This document shows, one piece after another, positions 10,760 through 21,731 of a DNA stretch of 64,000 nucleotides. Source of the stretch: Symsagittifera roscoffensis (Eukaryota > Xenacoelomorpha > Acoela > Convolutidae); the NCBI RefSeq assembly GCF_963678635.1, contig NC_087065.1:45758381-45822380 (forward strand). The letters are read 5' to 3'. How positions within the stretch are numbered: position 1 is the stretch's first letter; the number at the start of each line of letters is the position of its first letter. The translations under genes were made by a program, and so were the position numbers. Under the pieces are notes generated by a model. It made no database searches, had not been told where the DNA came from, and worked only from the letters and a program-made list of their open reading frames with translations.

Positions 10760-11169
10760 TGGAACCTGATCTAAACTATATTTTATGATTGGATAAATTA
10801 GATATTTTACCACTGTAAAGTATTTAATATTAAACAATCATGATCCATCTAACTAACAACCCACTTATTTGTAAGTGCTGAAATTACTTGTAATTTCAGC
10901 ACCAGAGAGATTTGAATTTAACTTAGAAATTAGTTGCCTCTCCAAGAGAACTTCAGCAGCCGCAACAAAACAGTATACCCTAGATCTATTGAGCCTAGCA
11001 GAGACTAGTTAAACACCCTGAGACTAGAAAGTATAAGAGTAAGATTAGAATCGGTATTAGACTAAGAAGTTGCACGAATCTATCCGGCCGAAAATAAGAT
11101 AGCGTGACGAGCAGACGGTGTACCCTATCCGAAATTACTCTATGAGTTAACGACATCGGTCCTAACTCA
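10760..11169 (+). repeat. 5' LTR of copy A2
   Basis: 410 bp, beginning TGGAACCTGATC and ending GGTCCTAACTCA, so it has the usual TG...CA ends. It matches 27939-28348 with nine substitutions and no indel. It should hold the promoter and polyadenylation signals, which I cannot place precisely. Confidence 0.95.
10875..10902. promoter_or_regulatory. Perfect 12-bp palindrome within the LTR
   Basis: GTGCTGAAATTA and its exact inverse complement are separated by CTTG. The same structure is unchanged in the 3' LTR (28054-28081) although neighbouring LTR bases differ. It could be a protein-binding site or an RNA hairpin in the R/U5 region. Confidence 0.6.
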
Positions 11170-11171
11170 TC

Positions 11172-11188
11172 TGGTGCGACCATAAGTC
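11172..11188 (+). promoter_or_regulatory. Primer-binding site (putative) of copy A2
   Basis: TGGTGCGACCATAAGTC lies two bases after the end of the 5' LTR. TGG at this place is expected for pairing with a tRNA 3' CCA end. I cannot name the tRNA: the implied 3' end would be GGTCGCACCA. Confidence 0.55.
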
Positions 11189-12362
11189 TCGAATAAGACC
11201 TTAATAGCTTAGAATTAACCAAAAATAGATTAGAATTTAGACAAAACATTTTAAGACGATAATTTAATCGAAATGTCTCTACGACTCAATAGATCAGAGC
11301 CGATATTCCGAACGATAACAGAACTACCCGGAATCGTAAGAAGACCTTGAACAAGAGACGACATACGACAAAGTAGAAACTTACCATATAGTTATATGAT
11401 AGTACGGCAAAAGCCAACACAAACTTTTATATTTAGAATTTTATTAGCAATGAATTTAGATTTTCATTTGCAAACATAAAATCTTGAAGTCAATCTTCAT
11501 AATCATTTCAGGCGCTAAACAAAATTAATAAGATACAATAACGATTGATAAAAAGATCTCAGTACGTTTTCATAAATTCTGCAGTCTTATATAAAACATG
11601 TTTGAAAAATATTTATTGAAAATCAAAATAAAAATTAGTAGCATGACAATAAATTGTTAGTAATCATAAAATCATTTGTTGTCCCAGCTTCATCACCAAA
11701 ACAAAACAACAATCATAAACTCACTAATATCATTAAAAAACTAAATCTTTTTCTTAAATAAATTTAAACCATTTTAAACTTAAATTCACTTAAATTTAAA
11801 AAATCAGATCATCAAGGCTTATCCTTGGATCAAAAAGAACAATTTTGTTCTCCCCCACCCACTTAGCAAGTGTCTAAGGACCTCAAACGTCGATTCACTA
11901 TCCAATCCTTCAAAAAAACCCAAGACTAATTGAAATTTTTCAACAAAACTAACCATTCAAATTAGGATAAACAGTGAAGAACTTCGGTTATTCATCCTTC
12001 ACTTGAACCCTCCTCTTACCAGACCCAGGATAAATCTTAGACTTAGTAAGTTTAAAATAGTATCTAACGAACTACTCGCGTTCTAATTATACCTGAACCT
12101 TGTGGATCGATTTACTATTCTCCAACCCTTGAACACAATCATTACCCCTAAGTAAGATTAAGTAAGTTAACACCTTTAGCTTATATTAGCCACGAGAAAG
12201 TAAAAAATCATTCTTCGGAATCGATATACTTTTCTCTCCAACCCTGAACAAATAGACCCAGCTTAAGTTAACCAAAAAATTGTAAGGACTAACAGTTTAA
12301 GAAAGTAGACACCATCTAACAACTTTTTGCATCCCTCATCCTAAACCTTGTCATTCAAAAAT
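11189..12362 (+). other. Family A 5' leader (copy A2)
   Basis: About 1.2 kb of AT-rich internal sequence between PBS and the small basic ORF. No ORF that is conserved with A1 is visible; only 11980 onward has a counterpart there. A long leader may contain splice donors or packaging signals, but I cannot identify them. Confidence 0.6.
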
Positions 12363-12727
12363 CTAGAAAATAATAAACAATCGTTTTACACAACTGCGAA
12401 ATAGATAACAAAAAATACGATCTTGTAATCACACCTCATACACAAACAGTTGGATATATTAGAACAAAACGACTAACAATAAAAAGAAAAATAATAAACA
12501 AACAAAGACAAATCACACGAAAAAGATTTTCAAAAAATAGAAACGCATTTTCAGAATCAGAAGCCAGCAATTTAGATTAACTCTATAAGTTAAAAGAATC
12601 GATTGATAAAAATTGTCCCATTCACGATCAATTATATTTTTCCGACACAGAAACAACTTCAAATTCATCAAAAAGAGGAAAAAGAAGAATAAAAAAGCAA
12701 TATAAACACAAACCAGTACATGTATAA
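12363..12727 (+). pseudogene. Small basic ORF upstream of Gag (copy A2, broken)
   Basis: Homologue of the intact 128-codon ORF at 3928-4314. Two bases are missing at the start codon, one base is missing shortly after, and a GAA codon has become TAA at about 12578. The basic C-terminal segment (KRGKRRIKKQYKHK) is still readable. It precedes the gag start by about 60 bases. Confidence 0.6.
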
Positions 12728-12786
12728 TTGGAATCAACCAATTAGACACATCGATAGTTATATATTAACAGTCATTAAACAAAAAA

Positions 12787-15700
12787 ATGAGCCACAGCCA
12801 CACTCAAAGTGACGATAGTCCAAATGACGAAGAGGTTTACCCCTTCCTCATAGATGCACCCGATAATAGAGGGCAACATGACTTTTGCAAGAATTTACTC
12901 CTAAATTTGTTTGAACACGGAATCAGCCCATGCAAAGCAAAATTCCCAGATGTAAAAATCAAAAGACAAATTATTGAACATTATCTGAAAGATATATGTA
13001 ATTTAACACAACAATACGGAATCTACACCATAGAATTCAGCACACCAAATCCGAATCACCGCAAATATGTAATTCAAACAGACGATCTTGAATTAGAATT
13101 TTCAAAAGTATTCTTAGAATATATTAAAAGCATACAGTATCATAACTCACAAAGAGCAAACTCCATATTTACTACCGAACTTTTTGCAATAATATATAGC
13201 TATATTTCAATATTAGAAAAAACAGAATTTCAAAGTATCTCACCAACTGAGACATCCAAACATACAAAAGTACGACAAGAAATCACATTATTTTCAACTT
13301 TTCTACATATAATCAAAGAAAATTTCACAAAAAACGAAGTTTCACAACACACAAAACATGACTTACAAAAAATTTTGGCATGGTTTACAACAGATTATTT
13401 CACACATAATATAGACTTAATTTCACAAGCAAGAAAAAATTTCAGACCTCAAAATCCAAACAATGATACTGCCATCACAGAACAAACAGACTACGTTTGG
13501 GACCCTGAATGGTCCCATCATGCATTTATAAATATCCCACAATCAATCTCAAGTCAAGCAATAAGTACAATATCTTATCAAAGAGATTATGTGAGAGTAG
13601 TACCACTGACTATTGATGCAACACCATTAAACTACAATACATTTTTACCTGATACGCAAAATAACAGTTTAAATTCGACCGTCATACACAATGAAAACCT
13701 TAATGGAACTAGAAGTCTTACACAACAAGATATTCAAACACCATCACATTTCATAAATGAAGAAATCGTCCAAACAACAACAACTACACAACAAAGTATT
13801 TCACCGATACGTCCAAATTTAACAACACCAAAAAATACAAACACTTCACTAGCACAAGTAACCTTACAATCAACCGTTAAACCTTCGGTTGCTCCAAAAT
13901 ATTCACATATGGATTATCAAACATATAGACCTATGACAGTATCGTCAAAAACACGAAGAACGTTCACGAGAAACATTTTTGCAGAACACAATTATAATTA
14001 CGCACATTCGTCAAAAACAAACTATCCCCCACGAAAAACTAATAATAATAATGTAAGTTCTCAATATTGGGATAACCCAATGACAACAACCAACTCAGTA
14101 AATTTTCGAACTAATTCATATCCTCCACAGGATCGTAGTGAAAATTACCCATTCTTTCAACAAAATAAAAACAAAAAGCAAACACCTCATCATACGGATT
14201 ACTTATCATCTGATGATGATTATTTACAACCAGATATTTTTGCACCGTATACTCAAGAATATCGCGGACAAGGAGTACAAAAACCTTATACATATAATAG
14301 AATTTTTTCTCCAAATCCAACAGATACACAAAATCAACAACCAATACAAATGCAAAATCCAACTAATACATAATCTTTTCAACCAATTCAACCACAAAAC
14401 CCAATGATCACACACTCGTATCAACCAACTCGAATGCAAAATGAAATACCACTCCCATATTACCTTCAACAACACGAAATAACAAAAAATCAACTTTCAA
14501 ATTTTTCACAAATGTCAAATGCCGCAGAATCACTACAGATGACAATGAATCTATACCTTATGGGTGGATCATCAATAACATCAAATAAACCACTAATGGT
14601 ATTCACAGGAACAGACCCTGAATATTCTGTAGAAGATTATTTAAATGCAGTAACAGCAAATTTAATTTTAAATAATTTTAAATATAGGACCTGAACCAAT
14701 TAATACACCACTACATCAAAATTGGATACATCGACGCACAGCGTTGATACAAACAACCTTAGATGGCGCAGCCCAAAAATGGTTTTCAGTATTACCTATA
14801 GAAATAAAATCAAATTGGAAAAGATTTACACAGGAATTTTCAAAAAAGTTTGACTCCGAAAGAAATAAACAACACCAAAGAGTTTTATGTAATGAAATTC
14901 GCAGATTACCAAATGAAACCATCAAACAATTAGCAGTACGTATCGAAACACTAGTTCGAAAAACATATTCATTAAATACACATGACTATAAAAACACAAA
15001 AATGACAGAAATTTTAATGATGACCTTAACACCTCAATTAAGGAAAATAGCAATAAAAAAGAGAGCATCTCATTCTTCCTCAATTCGAGAACCCGATTTA
15101 GATTTTCGAAAACTAGTAGACAAACTAGAGCAAGCGGAAATCACAATGAAACTTGAAGAAAAAGAAAATCTAAAACTACAGTATGTTAATCGAATCGAAA
15201 CAAACACTACAAATATCAATAACATAAAGGAATCAGATACAGACCTAGTTGAAAAAATCACAGAAATACTAAATATTTATGAAAAACACCCAAATTTTAA
15301 AGGCAAACCATCTTTCAAAAAATGGTGTAATTATTGCCGACGATACGGACATAGTATTTCTGAATGTAGACAAAAACAACAAGATAACCAGAACAAACCT
15401 CAAAAGTATAAAGAACCAAATAAATCATTCTATCAATATAAGAAGAAAGATCAAAATCTACCAAACAAAAATGTATACAGCAACAACAGTTCAGGAAAAC
15501 CACTTCCGAACAACACTAATTACACAAGGAATCAATCACCATATAACTCAAGTTATAGAGGAAGATCACCAGAACGAAGAAATACACAGAATTCTTCACA
15601 AAATCATTATAATCGACCAAATAGTCGAAATAACTACTCGAGATCGAATTCAAATACAACACAATTTGTTTCTAGATCCAATTCCCAATCAAACACAAGA

Positions 15701-16006
15701 AACAAATACTATCCAAACAATCAATCACGAAACTCATCATATAACAGAAATAGAAACTGTTCAAATAATCGAAATAGAAATTATTCGAACAACCGAAATC
15801 AGAATTACCCGAACAATCGATCAAGAAAAAACTCATATAACAGATCAAACTATCACAGATCAAACAACAATTATCAAAACAGATCACGAAATAATTCACA
15901 AAATCGAAATTCAAGTTATAATAATCGATATAGAAATTATTCTCAATCACCACATAGAAATAATAACCATTATAATAATTCTAAACATCGCTACAGAAGT
16001 AAGTAG
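12787..16006 (+). pseudogene. gag: Gag polyprotein (copy A2, interrupted)
   Basis: Starts at ATG 12787. The first 528 codons comprise a globular N-terminal region of unknown fold and a Thr/Asn/Gln-rich linker. A CAA-to-TAA change stops it at 14371-14373. The same frame resumes at 14404, is shifted by a 10-base tandem duplication near 14670-14680, and continues at 14744-16006 with the capsid-like motif (LDGAAQKWFSVLP), a CX2CX4HX4C knuckle (about 15330-15370) and a long Arg/Asn/Ser/Tyr-rich tail suited to RNA binding. A 4-base duplication just before 16006 causes the final stop. Intact length would be roughly 1,070 codons, large for this group. An overlapping +1 frame is open from 15279 to 16160 but is best explained by the repetitive codon pattern. 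Confidence 0.85.
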
Positions 16007-16019
16007 TACACCCAAACAT

Positions 16020-16610
16020 CAAAGACATATTAACCAAGTACAATCAAATGAAGAAACAACATCAGACCCCCCAGGTCAATTAGAACTCCTTCACAATTAT
16101 AAATTGAACCCATCCATACTACACAAACGGCACAAGAAGCTAACGAAATCGACACTGTAAGTAAATCCAATGAAAATGACGAGACAAAATGCTTAAATAC
16201 AAATCACATCTACCAAAATGTACAAACGGAACAACCCAAAGAAAAAATTTGGACATAACCATTTCTTTTAGAAAGTCCAAGAAACAAAGAATTTCAACCA
16301 CCAGATCTTGAAATTGATTTTTTAATTGATTCAGGAGCAAAATCAAACGTTATTAACATTCCCACATGGAATGAAATCAAAACCCAAAATTAACGCCTCT
16401 TGCAACCTCTAGTAAACTAGCAACAGCACAAGGATCAACACTAGTAAATTATGAAAAAGTTCAATTATTTCTTCTCCCCACAAGAACAATGGAGCAAAAT
16501 AAAATTTTAAACAAGCCATTTAAACAAATGTTTCATATCACTGATATTAAACACAATATCATTGGCATACCATTTATCTTGAAATATATACCAACAATTA
16601 ATCTTGAATA
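16020..16610 (+). pseudogene. pro: Gag-Pol linker and retropepsin-like protease (copy A2)
   Basis: The active-site triplet Asp-Ser-Gly is at 16328-16336 within EIDFLIDSGAKSN, and a conserved-looking HNIIGIPFI lies near 16552, as in retroviral-type proteases where Ile-Ile-Gly follows the catalytic half. The region is broken by in-frame stops (for example 16255-16257, where A1 reads WTIPFLLE) and an 8-base deletion after WNEIK. Compared with A1, about 150 bases of acidic linker are missing near 16075. Function in the family: cleaves the Gag-Pol precursor. Confidence 0.75.
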
Positions 16611-17110
16611 GTAAAATACTAATCAAAGATAAGTACACAAAAACAAAAAATACAGCTGTAACATTTTTTCAAAGATTAAATAAACAACCACCATTCTTTT
16701 CAAAATTTTATCCAATTTATAACCAACAACGGAAACACCTGAAACCACTATCAGGAAATATATATAACTTTTCAATAAAACAAGTTCACCAATATGATAA
16801 AAATCAAAATAAACAACAACTCTTTATGTCAGACTTTGAATTCAAACCTATCCATAAGTTTTTCAAAATCACGATTTCATCCATAAAATATTTGAAAAAT
16901 ACGAATTCAGACATCATTTCGTTACATGTATATAAAATACACCGTATCAAGTAACATTATCCTTAGGACTTTTAGGATATTGCGAAACAAACGCTACAAT
17001 AACACCCATACATGAAAAAGCATACCGCGTAAATAATATACTCCAATTATTAGATATTTGTCAATCCACAATTCTTAACGAAGAACTATCCATAAATAAT
17101 ATAAAAAGTA
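16611..17110 (+). pseudogene. Pol segment between protease and reverse transcriptase (copy A2)
   Basis: Open reading continues from 16604 to 16954 in one frame (motif SDFEFKPIHKFFKI) and then from about 16945 in another (LSLGLLGYCETNATITP), before joining the RT frame near 17110. Two frameshifts are therefore present. It is the linker normally joining protease to RT; no separate domain recognised. Confidence 0.6.
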
Positions 17111-20100
17111 ATGAAAAAAAATACAGATTATTTCACAAAAACCCCATATTTCAAACCTACATTCAACATAACCAACTATACAGAAGATCAACAGAAGTTT
17201 TTAACAATGTTTAACTTCCAACATTCACAAATAACACAAGACGAATTTGATAAGTTAGCCAAACAGCTAATAAAATATTCATCAGTCTATGCAACATTAA
17301 AACTTGATGTTGGAAAAATCAGTTCATCACTACATCTCCCGTTAAAACCTGACGCAATTTTCAAAAAACAAAGAGCAAGTAAAGTACCAATTCATTTACA
17401 CGATAAAGTAAACAGATTACTCGATATTTTCGAGCAATACAAAATTATCTCACCGGTAAACAAAGAAGAACAACCAAAAGGTAACACATTTATTAACCCT
17501 GTTATCATCCTAGCAAAAGGAGAATCATTAAAAATAGTTTTAGACGCTAGATATCTCAATTCACTAATAGACGAATCAAAATGCAATTGGCCTATTGAAC
17601 CAATACAAGTTATTTTAACAAAAATAAACGGAAAATACTTTACAACCGCAGATATGAATAGTGCATACAATCAAATGCCACTAGATGAACAATCACGACG
17701 TCTAACACAATTTGTTATTGGAAATCAACAATATGAATTCAACCGCCTATTCTATGGAATATCCATAGGACCAGCAGCATTTTCAGCTTTTATGAGCAAA
17801 ATTTTTAGACCACTAACACTTAAGAAAAACGCAATCACCTATTTAGACGATGTTTTTATGCAATCACAGACAAAAGAAGAAATGCTTACAGTTTTAGATC
17901 ACTATCATAAAATACTTCAGAACGAAAATCTGAAGGCCGCCTCCGATAAATCACACTTCTTTTTAACACGAGTTAAATTTTTAGGACATAATACAGAAAG
18001 AAAAACAATCACTCCATTAAAATCACGCATTGATGCTATTCAAAAACTTCAACCACCAACAAACAAAAAGAAAATCCAAGAATTCCTTGGAATGTTAAAT
18101 TTCTTAAGCAAATACGTTTATAAAATGCAATTATATTTAAGACCATTCTATAATATCCTTAGACAACAAAATAATTTTGAATGGAACACTGAACATCAAA
18201 CACGATTTGCAGAAATTAAAAAACTTCTAACTGAACAAATTTCAAACACAATTCCAGATCCAAATCAACCATTCTATGCAATGTGCGATGCTTCAAATTT
18301 TGGCATCGGCGCAGCATTATTACAATCACACAATGTTACAAATAAAATGAACCTTATATCAGCAAATTCTCGATTATTCACTCAAGCAGAGCTACGACTC
18401 TCAACTTTAATGAGAGAATGTACCGCTATAATTTATACACTTACAGAATATGAATTTCTGTTACTTGGATCAAAACATCCAACAGTTCTATTCACAGATC
18501 ATAAACCAATCATTTCTCTCTTTACACAGAAGTCAAATCCAAATCACCGAGTTCATAGATTTCAATTAATTCTAATGAAATTTCCAAATTTACATATAGT
18601 CTGGACAGCAGGAAAGAATCTTGCATTACCAGATACATTAAGTCGAAATACACCTCTTGAATTACTTACACGAAAAACTACCCAAATAAACTACCTGAAT
18701 TACTTACCGAAAACTACCCTTGAAATACCCAAAAATATAAAATTTTACCTTGCAGAAAACGAAACATCACCCCGACTAGAATGCAAATATGCAGTAAAAA
18801 CCGACGTTGAACAATCACAGATAAATAACCTACAACACTTCCCACTTTACTTAGATTGCCAAAATAACCACTACGAAGTTGATCTACTTGGAACATCAAC
18901 TTTCAAACCAATTCCATACTCACAATGGATAAAAAATAACACCCAGCAAAAAAGAGTAAAACAACACTCGCATAACAAAGACCTTTTTCCGTCAATTGAA
19001 AAAGAAAATTTAACTGATAAAATAAATTTATCAGGACAACAAACAAACGATTCAAAATACACAATAAATCAAGTTTTTGACCTCCATGACCCACTTGACA
19101 CAATTCCTTTATCTAAATTAGAAATTGAAAACATTTTTCTCCCCCCAACAGATAAAATCACAATTAATACCTTGAAACAATATCAAAATCTTGACCCAGT
19201 AATTAGACAACTAAAATCATGGCACAAATATAAAACTAAACCCGTAAAGGCAGATACCACAATTTTAGGAAATAAAACATTCCTCCGATATTTTCGAAAA
19301 TTTAATAATACAACAATTAATGAAAACACAGACCTTCTAGAATACCAATTAAATGAATCTACAGTTCCCTGTCTCCCCTTAAGTATGATTCTCATAGCTT
19401 TTAACATTTCACATACACAAAACATTAAAGGACACTCTGGATCAGAGAAAACATATTCAATTTTTATACAAAATTACTATTTCCCAAATGCACCAATTTG
19501 GATAAAAGTACTATGCAATGATTGTATAGTATGTCAGCTAAATAAACCTTATCCAAATCAAAAACAAATAGCACAAAAACAAAATTTTAAAGGACAAAGT
19601 TTATACTTTAACCATCGTATCTCATTCGATACAAAAGGACCAATTTCACCATCATCTGAAGGAAACTCCTACATTATGGTAATTGTTGACGCATTTACAC
19701 ATTATGTAGCTCTTAACCCAGTACCACATTGTAACGCTTATTACGCTTACACAACACTTTATGAACACTGGATAGCCAAGTTCGGATTACCCGAAATATT
19801 AGTTACAGACAACGGTACAGAATTCATAAAAAATGAAATCATCACACTATGTCATTTATATAACATTAAGCACAAACCACGTAAATCTCATGCACCTTGG
19901 ACAAACGGCTTAGTCGAAGGTATGAACCGTTCACTACAAGAATATCTTAGATGTATCATAAATGGAAATGATACAAGATACACCGAATGGTCAGCAGATG
20001 TAAAATTATTTCCCTTAGCATATAATTCACAAATCACAACAACTCTAGGAATGTCACCATATGAAATTGTTTTTAATCAAAAGCCACGTAAACCAATTCT

Positions 20101-20605
20101 GTTTACAGCAAACTCTCATAAAAATGCACAAAGTTATTGTCAACCGAATAAAGACTCAATTTGTTATAACCTACCTTTACACACGCATGATGAAGAACTT
20201 TTTCATCACCCACAAACCCTTAAATTAGCCTCCGGTACACAGACCGAATGGATTTTAAATAGAGATAAAAAACACAATGAAATTTACCAAAAAGTAACAA
20301 AAAAATTGTTACAAAGACAAAACATTAACGAACAAATAAATTCACGCTTTACACCAGCCTCCGATTTAAAAATTGGAACATTTGTCTTAAAACTTAATTT
20401 TAATACTCAAAAAGGAATTTCTAAAAAATTACAACCCCTTCGAAAAGGACCATACCAAATAATCGCCAAACCCACTGACGTAACATATAAAATCACCGAT
20501 TCAGACCAAAAAGAAATTGTTCAACATCGAAACAATCTACTACCTCATTACCCAAAAGAATACGCACTACGCGAACTAACTCAATTATATTTTTCACAGG
20601 TTTAA
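17111..20605 (+). CDS. pol: Pol: reverse transcriptase, RNase H, integrase (copy A2)
   Basis: An uninterrupted 1,164-codon frame. RT: motif A TADMNSAYNQM (Asp ~181) and motif C YLDD at residues 244-247. RNase H: MCDASNFGIGAALL (Asp ~393), with Glu in LMRECTAI. Integrase: HHCC zinc region ending CNDCIVC (~802-808), catalytic core with Asp ~840 (FDTKGP), Asp ~900 (TDNGTEF) and Glu ~936 (GLVEGMNR) with 35 residues between the last two, so DD35E, then a GPY motif (~1113). The product copies element RNA into DNA and inserts it. The ATG at 17111 is only the first Met after an upstream frameshift; the true Pol begins earlier as part of a polyprotein. All catalytic residues are present. Confidence 0.92.
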   Translation: MKKNTDYFTKTPYFKPTFNITNYTEDQQKFLTMFNFQHSQITQDEFDKLAKQLIKYSSVYATLKLDVGKISSSLHLPLKPDAIFKKQRASKVPIHLHDKVNRLLDIFEQYKIISPVNKEEQPKGNTFINPVIILAKGESLKIVLDARYLNSLIDESKCNWPIEPIQVILTKINGKYFTTADMNSAYNQMPLDEQSRRLTQFVIGNQQYEFNRLFYGISIGPAAFSAFMSKIFRPLTLKKNAITYLDDVFMQSQTKEEMLTVLDHYHKILQNENLKAASDKSHFFLTRVKFLGHNTERKTITPLKSRIDAIQKLQPPTNKKKIQEFLGMLNFLSKYVYKMQLYLRPFYNILRQQNNFEWNTEHQTRFAEIKKLLTEQISNTIPDPNQPFYAMCDASNFGIGAALLQSHNVTNKMNLISANSRLFTQAELRLSTLMRECTAIIYTLTEYEFLLLGSKHPTVLFTDHKPIISLFTQKSNPNHRVHRFQLILMKFPNLHIVWTAGKNLALPDTLSRNTPLELLTRKTTQINYLNYLPKTTLEIPKNIKFYLAENETSPRLECKYAVKTDVEQSQINNLQHFPLYLDCQNNHYEVDLLGTSTFKPIPYSQWIKNNTQQKRVKQHSHNKDLFPSIEKENLTDKINLSGQQTNDSKYTINQVFDLHDPLDTIPLSKLEIENIFLPPTDKITINTLKQYQNLDPVIRQLKSWHKYKTKPVKADTTILGNKTFLRYFRKFNNTTINENTDLLEYQLNESTVPCLPLSMILIAFNISHTQNIKGHSGSEKTYSIFIQNYYFPNAPIWIKVLCNDCIVCQLNKPYPNQKQIAQKQNFKGQSLYFNHRISFDTKGPISPSSEGNSYIMVIVDAFTHYVALNPVPHCNAYYAYTTLYEHWIAKFGLPEILVTDNGTEFIKNEIITLCHLYNIKHKPRKSHAPWTNGLVEGMNRSLQEYLRCIINGNDTRYTEWSADVKLFPLAYNSQITTTLGMSPYEIVFNQKPRKPILFTANSHKNAQSYCQPNKDSICYNLPLHTHDEELFHHPQTLKLASGTQTEWILNRDKKHNEIYQKVTKKLLQRQNINEQINSRFTPASDLKIGTFVLKLNFNTQKGISKKLQPLRKGPYQIIAKPTDVTYKITDSDQKEIVQHRNNLLPHYPKEYALRELTQLYFSQV

Positions 20606-20907
20606 AAGTTATTCAAAATCACCCACATACAGAATATGAAATAAAAGAACAAAATGACATTCACCTCGAAAAACAAAATAAAAAATCAACTACATCCAAA
20701 AACAATACAAAAAAGCTAGATCAAAACATACCTCAAAAAGAAAGAAAAAATAGAAAAATGACAGAAAATATTATACCCCAAGAACAAGTCGAGAAATCAG
20801 AACATAGAGAGTCATCACGACTTAGAAATCAACCACGCAAAAACTACAAAACATTCATTCAACAATCTAAAATATTGAAGAAAGTTGAATTTCAAAAACA
20901 GCTTTAA
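20597..20907 (+). pseudogene. pol: C-terminal tail of Pol in a shifted frame (copy A2)
   Basis: Directly after the 20605 stop another frame reads on for about 100 codons to TAA 20905-20907. It is charged and Gln/Lys-rich and includes SSRLRNQPRKNYKTF, a motif type common at the C-terminal end of Ty3/gypsy integrases. The stop at 20603-20605 is therefore probably due to a frameshift, not the natural end. Confidence 0.6.
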
Positions 20908-21503
20908 TTTTAAAAATTAATAATCTTTGCACCTCTGAAACATTTTGAACTTTCATTTTTCAAAATAACATGCTGACAAACACGCAACGATTCTAGTTCA
21001 AAATTAGCCAATAGGATTCATTCAATCCGTCACCTTCTATAACTCTAACACAAGCCAATTAGACGAAAGATATTAAACTCCAGGCATATCTATAACTATA
21101 ACTTTACAACCTCCAGGTCAAAAATAAGCAAACCACTCCAACTTGACAACTAAAATAAATACCACCATAATATCATAACCCTCCCTTATCTAATAACGCA
21201 AAGATCAACAATATTTTCCCAACTCAGACCTCAAAAACCCCCCAAACAAAAATGTTAAATTAGCCTAAAGTAAAAGAACGACCATATTAAATTAGCCTAA
21301 AGTATAAAAATCTCAAAAATACCCCAGATCACTTGACAAATAAAAATAAAGAAAAAGAAGACCTCCCGAACACCATAAAATTCGCCCCCAACAATTTTTC
21401 ACAAAACTCAACCCACTTGTCAAAAAACCAATAAAAAATTCGACCACACTTGAAAATTGCCCCAAACAACAAAAAAATATTCGATCAAGAAGCCATTTCT
21501 TAA
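20908..21503 (+). other. Non-coding spacer between Pol and ORF-M
   Basis: A/C-rich sequence without an ORF of note. It contains an imperfect direct repeat around AAATTAGCCTAAAGTA (21258 and 21290). It may hold a splice acceptor or promoter for the downstream ORFs; nothing specific can be shown. Confidence 0.5.
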
Positions 21504-21731
21504 ATGCTCTTCTCTCGATCAGTCAACATAATTCTCAACATTTTCATAAACTTTTTAACAATATTTAAACTTTTATTCATATTTCTTTTTGATACCTTTG
21601 AAGCTTTTGTAATAATCTTAATCATTTTTTGCAAAATTTTTTTTATTTTCTATTCCATATTTGAACTATATCTACACTTTTCAAAAGCCATTGACCATAT
21701 TCACAGGTACGAAAACCCAAAACTTATTTAA
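21504..21731 (+). CDS. ORF-M part 1: small hydrophobic protein
   Basis: 75 codons from ATG 21504, dominated by Ile, Phe and Leu with two to three likely membrane-spanning segments (IILNIFINFLTIFKLLFIFLF; AFVIILIIFCKIFFIFYSIF; limited by charged residues). The TAA at 21729-21731 is followed immediately, in the same frame, by ATG 21732, so it is either a separate small membrane protein or the first piece of a longer one split by a nonsense codon. No homologue recognised. Confidence 0.5.
   Translation: MLFSRSVNIILNIFINFLTIFKLLFIFLFDTFEAFVIILIIFCKIFFIFYSIFELYLHFSKAIDHIHRYENPKLI

Noticed and set aside
12513-12749. 78-codon hydrophobic minus-strand ORF
   Set aside because: Antisense of the decayed basic ORF upstream of Gag; Lys codons read backwards give Phe and Leu.
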